A stretch of 64,000 nucleotides of DNA from Magnolia sinica. Taxonomy: Eukaryota; Streptophyta; Magnoliopsida; Magnoliales; Magnoliaceae. The stretch lies in NCBI RefSeq assembly GCF_029962835.1, contig NC_080586.1:66100001-66164000 (forward strand), written 5' to 3'. The notes beneath the pieces are model-generated. The model had not been told where the DNA came from, ran no database searches, and worked only from the letters and a program-made list of their open reading frames with translations. The translations under genes and the position numbers were made by a program. Of the stretch, positions 59,196 to 64,000 are shown one piece after another. The stretch's first letter is position 1. Each line of letters starts with the position of its first letter.

Positions 59196-60050
59196 AATTA
59201 GGGATTGTCCATCATAGAAGTCAAGCAGCCAAACCCACATTCAGTTGAGAGGAGGTACTGGTGGAGGCAGGGTCAATTTTGTGCAATGTCGATTCTAGCA
59301 ATGCCAACTTTGTGCCTAGGACTTGCAACCCTGCAACCAGCAGTGCAGGTGTTGGATCTGCATAAAGCTGGCGGCAGCACTACCTCCTTTATGCATAGCC
59401 AACACTCAGCTACTGGTCAACCCTAGCACAATCTGGACCGTCAATTGACATTTATATTTGGCACGTTTTGAGTCATGTACTCACTCTGATCAAGGGGACC
59501 ACAAAGCCAAGTAATCTTATTTTGATAAGGGGGTGTTTATAAGGATCTCTTATAATCAATGATCCAAAAATCTAGTTCATCCACTATGTGGCTCATTTGA
59601 TGATCGTAACATCGATTTTTTTTTTTTTTTGTTTTTTATTTTTAATAAAGATCATGTTTTATCATTGGATGCAGTAATCGAAACCTCCTGGTGTAACATA
59701 GCTCGAGTAGTGCCCGTGACTCAATCTCGCATCGACTTAGCATGCCTCTTATGCATAAGGCTTTTCAAAAGCTCTAAGAGGGGCCTGTAAAGGTCTATAT
59801 AAACCCTATATATCTAAAGAACCAAGTGCCAAATCAAAAAAAAAAAAAAAAAGAATAAAGAAAATGGTGAGAAAAGAGAGAAATGAAGGAGAAGGAGATA
59901 CTAACCCGCTAACTTAACCCAAAATCAAGTCTTAAGTTGAGTCAAGTTGAGTCCAGCCCCTATTGGACGTGGAGGAAATGAAATTGTGCGAGGTGGTGGG
60001 CCACATGAGTTATATGTGCAGAAGCTTAGTGGAGCTAAGGAATGAATGAC
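59196..60050. other. Intergenic DNA with poly(T)/poly(A) runs
   Basis: It contains a T-run at about 59615-59630 and an A-run at about 59837-59853. TCTATATAAACCC at about 59795-59807 is TATA-like and may belong to an old LTR. The frame at 59205-59426 has no recognisable motif and is not called. Confidence 0.45.
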
Positions 60051-60960
60051 TATGTTCCAGAGGGGGGTGAATAGGACTAATTAAAAATTATGCCAATTAA
60101 AACACCATTGCTTAATTTAAACTAATTTACCAATTAAAGTAAGCTAATTTAACACTAAGGCTTTCAAGCCAATAGTGGGTCCAATCACATAGACTACAAA
60201 GGATATTCCAATTCAAGCAACTAGTCTATAAATGATTGTGAATTTATGTGTGCTTAACAAGTTAAGTGTCTAGCATACATGCATTCAAATAATTCAACTA
60301 ATCAATCACATAAGCATAATTAGAAATATATGCAATTCACAATCACAAACACAAGCATGTATAATGGTTCAGTTTTTGTACTTCACTCTCGATGGACACA
60401 CTCTCCTTAAGTGTATATACCGGTATTCACAATTAGAAGTTTTAAATCAGATTCACCTCTAACCTATACAATTGTACACTCTTGCTAGAGGCCTACACAA
60501 GGACTTACCACATTCTCACCCGTGTTGATGACCTATATAAAGACTTACCATGTACACACCCGTGTCAGTGGCCTACACAAGGACTTACCCACATACACAC
60601 ACATGCCTATAGCTTACATAAGGACTTACACACATACTCACTCGTATTGGTGAAGATAGAGTCCTATATAAGAACCTATGCGAGTTTAGGTTACAAACCC
60701 TACATTTGATTCTACACAAGGAATGAGTGTGAATAGTCTCTATAATTGACACTTGTCAGATTGAACCCCTTTGTAACACTTTCTTGGGATGCTTCTTCAA
60801 AGCTCTCATGTCATTGAATCCATTCCTCCTTTTCTCCCTCGATCGTTGATGTTGATGCTTGTCAGTACTTCAGCTCCAAGATTAAACACATTGCATGCGA
60901 TGCTACATTGAGATGACCAAAGTGATGCAAGATTAGTTAAATCCCCTATAACACACGAAA
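60051..60960. mobile_element. Possible SIRE-type copia or other retroelement remnant
   Basis: The phrase 'ccagaggggggtgaatagga' at about 60057-60076 is a common one in plant SIRE/Maximus-like copia elements, from memory. The rest is AT-rich with the short tandem array at 60491-60690 and no protein. The assignment is weak. Confidence 0.3.
60491..60690. repeat. ~40-bp tandem array, 4-5 units
   Basis: Units begin near 60491, 60530, 60571, 60611 and 60652 with 'gcctacacaaggacttacc' variants followed by 'cacacccgtgtcagtg' variants. Confidence 0.9.
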
Positions 60961-61500
60961 ATATTGTAATACTAGGAAATTCATCTAGATAGGTCTTGTA
61001 CAGAATTTAGACAAATGATATACCAATAAGGTTGGATTTAATCTCCATAAAATAGTTGAGTTTAAGTTTATCTTTAAGGTGAAGGTTGGAATCCTCATTA
61101 GAGTGTTAATATCAAGGAAGATGACGTGAAACTCATTGGTGTAGAGGCTTAAGATGATAGTTATGAACATATAATCACCTAGGCTTCTATTGCACCAAAA
61201 ACTTATTTAAATGTCCAAGAACATAATATCCTTTATAAAAGGTTTGAGCTCCAATAGTAAAAACAGGCATAAAACGTCTTGTCAATGGCATTGAGAAACT
61301 TAAGACTTTTAGCTGAAATGTTGCTAGACAGTTTACATGCCCCTATACCATCAAGTGGTCTTCGATACCATCAAATGGGAGTCGAGGGAGAAGAGTGATG
61401 AGTCGAGTGCAACTTGCTAAGGCAGTGAGTCGCAGTGTCTCGTTGGGTTTTCATTGTGTCTAACACTTGATTACAGTCCAGTGATCCTTATTAGACTTGG
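60961..61500. other. Intergenic DNA, no gene seen
   Basis: AT-rich, with a 'ataccatcaagtggtcttcg' / 'ataccatcaaatgggagtcg' local duplication at about 61347-61386. Confidence 0.5.
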
Positions 61501-61541
61501 AAAGAAAGAAGAAGAAGAAGAAGAAAGAAAGAAAGAAAGAA

Positions 61542-61591
<50 letters not shown>
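61501..61591. repeat. Compound (GAA)n(GAAA)n(GA)n microsatellite
   Basis: A purine-only tract of about 90 bases passes from GAA to GAAA to GA repeats. Confidence 0.97.
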
Positions 61592-61593
<2 letters not shown>

Positions 61594-61735
61594 TTCGATT
61601 CAACTGACTCGCTGAGTCACCGACAAGTTCAAGCAAGTCGGATATGGATGGGTTGATTCCAGCAAGCCATAATGAATATTAATTAGATCATTATTTCTAT
61701 TATAATAATTATAATTAGTGATTTTTATTATTTTT

Positions 61736-61797
61736 AGATGTTATTATTATTATTACTACTACTAGTTATTATTATTATTATTATTATTTATTGTATA
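61736..61797. repeat. (ATT)n microsatellite with ACT interruption
   Basis: Trinucleotide TTA/ATT repeats are broken by 'actactactag'. Confidence 0.9.
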
Positions 61798-63615
61798 AAT
61801 TAGAATTTTCAAAATCTAAAACATATATTGAAACCCTAACCCTAGGCGATGAAAACCTTGATTTTGATCCCAACCATGTAAACTATGTAAATACCCCATC
61901 TAGCCATACAAACTTCATAATTTGTGGTAGAGATTGATCCTATGATGTATACACATGATTCTAGCAACAATAGAAGGTGATCCGACTCAAAGAGGTGAAG
62001 ATTTCCCTTCAAGCTTTCCACTTGATTCATGGAATTAATAGTTAAGGTCTATGGAGAATTGTTTATTTCAAGAATATCTCTTTATTCTATATGTGTTTAC
62101 GTTAGTTAATGTGAACGGGACTCCTCCAAGTATGCTTTGTATGTCATCAAACCTGTCGACTAGGTGCATGCAATTTGTATGCCATCCAACCTGTCGAACA
62201 AGGTTGCCCACCACAAAGGTGGGACTCCCCATCATGGAAACATATTGTTTTCAAGTTTTTAATTTAAAATGCATGTTACCATACTATTTTTTTTAAAATG
62301 TTTTTGAAGAAAATTTACAGTTTCTAAATCCTTGATAAAATCTAATATATGATTAGTACTTTTTTTTTTTAATGTCAAGCTATAAATGTGGGTACCCAAT
62401 ATTCTAATGGCATCCAATATCCTAATGGGTATAGGTGCAGGAACTACAAGGCATGGGTATGGGCGTAATAATCATTAGTAGGCATAGTATCCTCATAGTC
62501 AATCTAAACCTAACCCGCTGCCACCCCTGAATGCTTCTGTCTTGTTACCCTTGCTTGATACAAATGGGTGCACCGTTCATTTATCCAAATTGCTAAACCA
62601 ATGAATTTGACTATAGATGAAAGAAGTCCAATGCATCACCTAGATTGAAAGATTCTGAACCTCCAATTCATGGCCTTCTTTTTGGATAGTGGTAGTTTTT
62701 TTTTTTTTTCTCTCTCTCTAGTTGTACTTAGTAGGTTCTTGATTGGATGATTATGATGCTTTTAGTGCACAAAAACTTGTGGGAATACCAAGTTCAATAA
62801 CGTATTAGTGTTAAGAGGATCAAAAATCTCAAATTACCATATTTGCATTGCCTTGTGGTCAAGTTTATTTAAGGGTTGATTAGAGATCTTATGGAAGATG
62901 GTTTTCATAGGAGTCCTATAATAGTTTTGGAAGGATAAGAGCTTATGTATTTTTTAAGGACTAGCCATTTTGGTGAATCTTGAAATGAATAATCCTAATC
63001 CTGACCATTAATTAGGTATTTATGAGGAGAGTTTTATGAGTGTTCATTGGAAAATTTGTTGATGGATCCTCGTATGATAGGCTATTAAAATCACTAATTA
63101 TCTTGGTTGTGGTTCTAGGCCGCCCTTAGTTTTTTTTTTTTCTACAATTGCTTTTGCAGATTGATGGGAGGGATACTGGAGTGTTGTTATATTATTATTT
63201 TTTTTAATTCTTTTTCATAAAATCGTTGGTTTTTATTTTTTTATTTTTTGCAGCACCTCACATCATAGTGGAGCCTGTGGCATCAACAACTCAAATTGCT
63301 AATGCATGAACTAGCATATTAGAAAAGCTATTCACATTATGATGCATGAGATCCTATTATAAAGCTTCAATGCTATGTCCTTCATATATTAACCATGAGA
63401 TATACTTATTTCTATTGATTACTCGAAAAGATAATGAATCATTTGATCTTCCTCCTTTCTCTCACATAACTTCAATGGAATATACACTATTCATATAAGA
63501 AGACTATATGGACCAAGCATTCTTTATAGGCGTTTTAGTTGGTAGCATCTCCTACCGATCGACGGATTGCCATGAACTCCATTGGCTCCATGCTTATTTT
63601 TCCACTGAGGGAGAG
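61798..63615. other. Intergenic AT-rich DNA, no gene seen
   Basis: Short imperfect duplications are visible, for example 'atgtcatcaaacctgtcgac' at 62140 and 'atgccatccaacctgtcgaa' at 62180. CCACCCCTGA near 62521 could be one end of a hAT-like MITE, but no partner end is clear. Intron-like T-rich stretches and 'ttgcag' occur at 63130-63260 without a recognisable exon. Confidence 0.5.
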
Positions 63616-64000
63616 TGATGGGATTTATTGGAGATGCACATTGGAATATATTTTTTTCCAAGTCTAAAAAATAAAAATCCCAGTCTTAAGACCCTCTAAG
63701 TTTGATCATATATAATTTCTAAAATATAAAATTTAACTTAAGAACGTTAGATTTTACCTACGATGGAGACTCTGGTGTAGAATGATCCGATGCCCTTTAG
63801 TAGGTGTCAAGGGATAAAACATGCATACCGTTCACTTAAGTGGACCACATGCCCATGTATGATTGAGGAAGGAGAATAGGACGAAGGCGTGGTAGTAATC
63901 CACACCCTCTTCCACTGTGCACTCTCCTAAGTGGGGAGACGTTTAAGGCTTCTCTTACTATCTCTTCTGGTATAGGATATGTATAATGGATGAATTCAGG
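63616..64000 (+). mobile_element. Possible LTR start after a polypurine tract
   Basis: GAGGGAGAG at 63607-63615 is directly followed by TGATGGGATTTATTGG, a polypurine-tract/LTR-like junction. The sequence runs to the window edge, so no right end or pair can be examined, and no upstream pol sequence was found. Confidence 0.35.

Noticed and set aside
59205..59426. 73-residue plus-strand frame
   Set aside because: No recognisable motif; it directly follows a local tandem duplication in decayed DNA.
61832..61846. Telomere-like 'aaaccctaaccctagg'
   Set aside because: Only about two units, not an array; such motifs are common in plant leaders and intergenic DNA.
1..64000. tRNA, rRNA or microRNA genes
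   Set aside because: No cloverleaf with A/B boxes or rRNA block was noticed by reading. The hairpins seen belong to transposons. A covariance-model scan was not possible here.

Overview
The window looks like gene-poor nuclear DNA from a flowering plant with a large, repeat-rich genome. It is AT-rich overall and carries degenerate Ty1/copia polymerase remnants, very long solo LTRs, hAT-like and Mutator-like non-autonomous DNA elements, long (TA)n and (GA)n microsatellites and minisatellites. I found no intact host gene, no convincing RNA gene, no CRISPR array and no prokaryotic operon. Short modules around GTGGGCCCCACC and a 'catcatggtggg' motif recur through many unrelated elements. From memory they resemble repeats of magnoliid genomes; that is an inference only.

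Layout. 1-4252: the end of a family-A LTR nested in a family-B LTR. 4253-10700: a decayed Ty1/copia pol gene (integrase, reverse transcriptase, RNase H) cut inside the reverse transcriptase by a 3.9-kb family-B solo LTR (5737-9625) with a perfect 5-bp target-site duplication (TSD). 10700-13710: copia 3' region with a 733-bp hAT-like element. 13711-16672: a ~140-bp tandem array split by a 1.57-kb hAT-like element that itself holds a palindromic MITE. 16673-23056: AT-rich decayed DNA with LTR-like remnants. 23057-32518: a second family-B solo LTR holding a family-A solo LTR, an expanded minisatellite and a hAT-like element inside that minisatellite. 32524-34865: a second copia remnant. 35386-38500: another family-A solo LTR. 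39419-40765: a third hAT-like element of the first family. 42163-46962: a 4.8-kb Mutator-like, almost wholly palindromic element with long terminal inverted repeats (TIRs) and large arrays of a ~21-bp unit. 48850-55165: a complex array interrupted by a third complete family-A solo LTR and a hAT-like element. 55166-64000: decayed intergenic DNA with possible LTR ends, small tandem duplications and microsatellites.

The strongest evidence is a set of TSDs read directly from the sequence. Those for the LTRs are AATAC, GGACC, (G/A)GTCA, GATTA and CGTTA. Those for the hAT-like elements are ATCATAAC, ATTAAAGG, GTTCTTAG, ACAATCG(G/C) and a 6/8 match. The Mutator-like element has an 8/9 match (ATTT(C/T)CATT). 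They fix element boundaries to the base and give a relative insertion order. The genes do not work together as a system, because everything coding here is dead transposon sequence. The most unusual object is the 4.8-kb palindromic element, whose transcript could fold into a long hairpin; whether it is transcribed cannot be judged from sequence.
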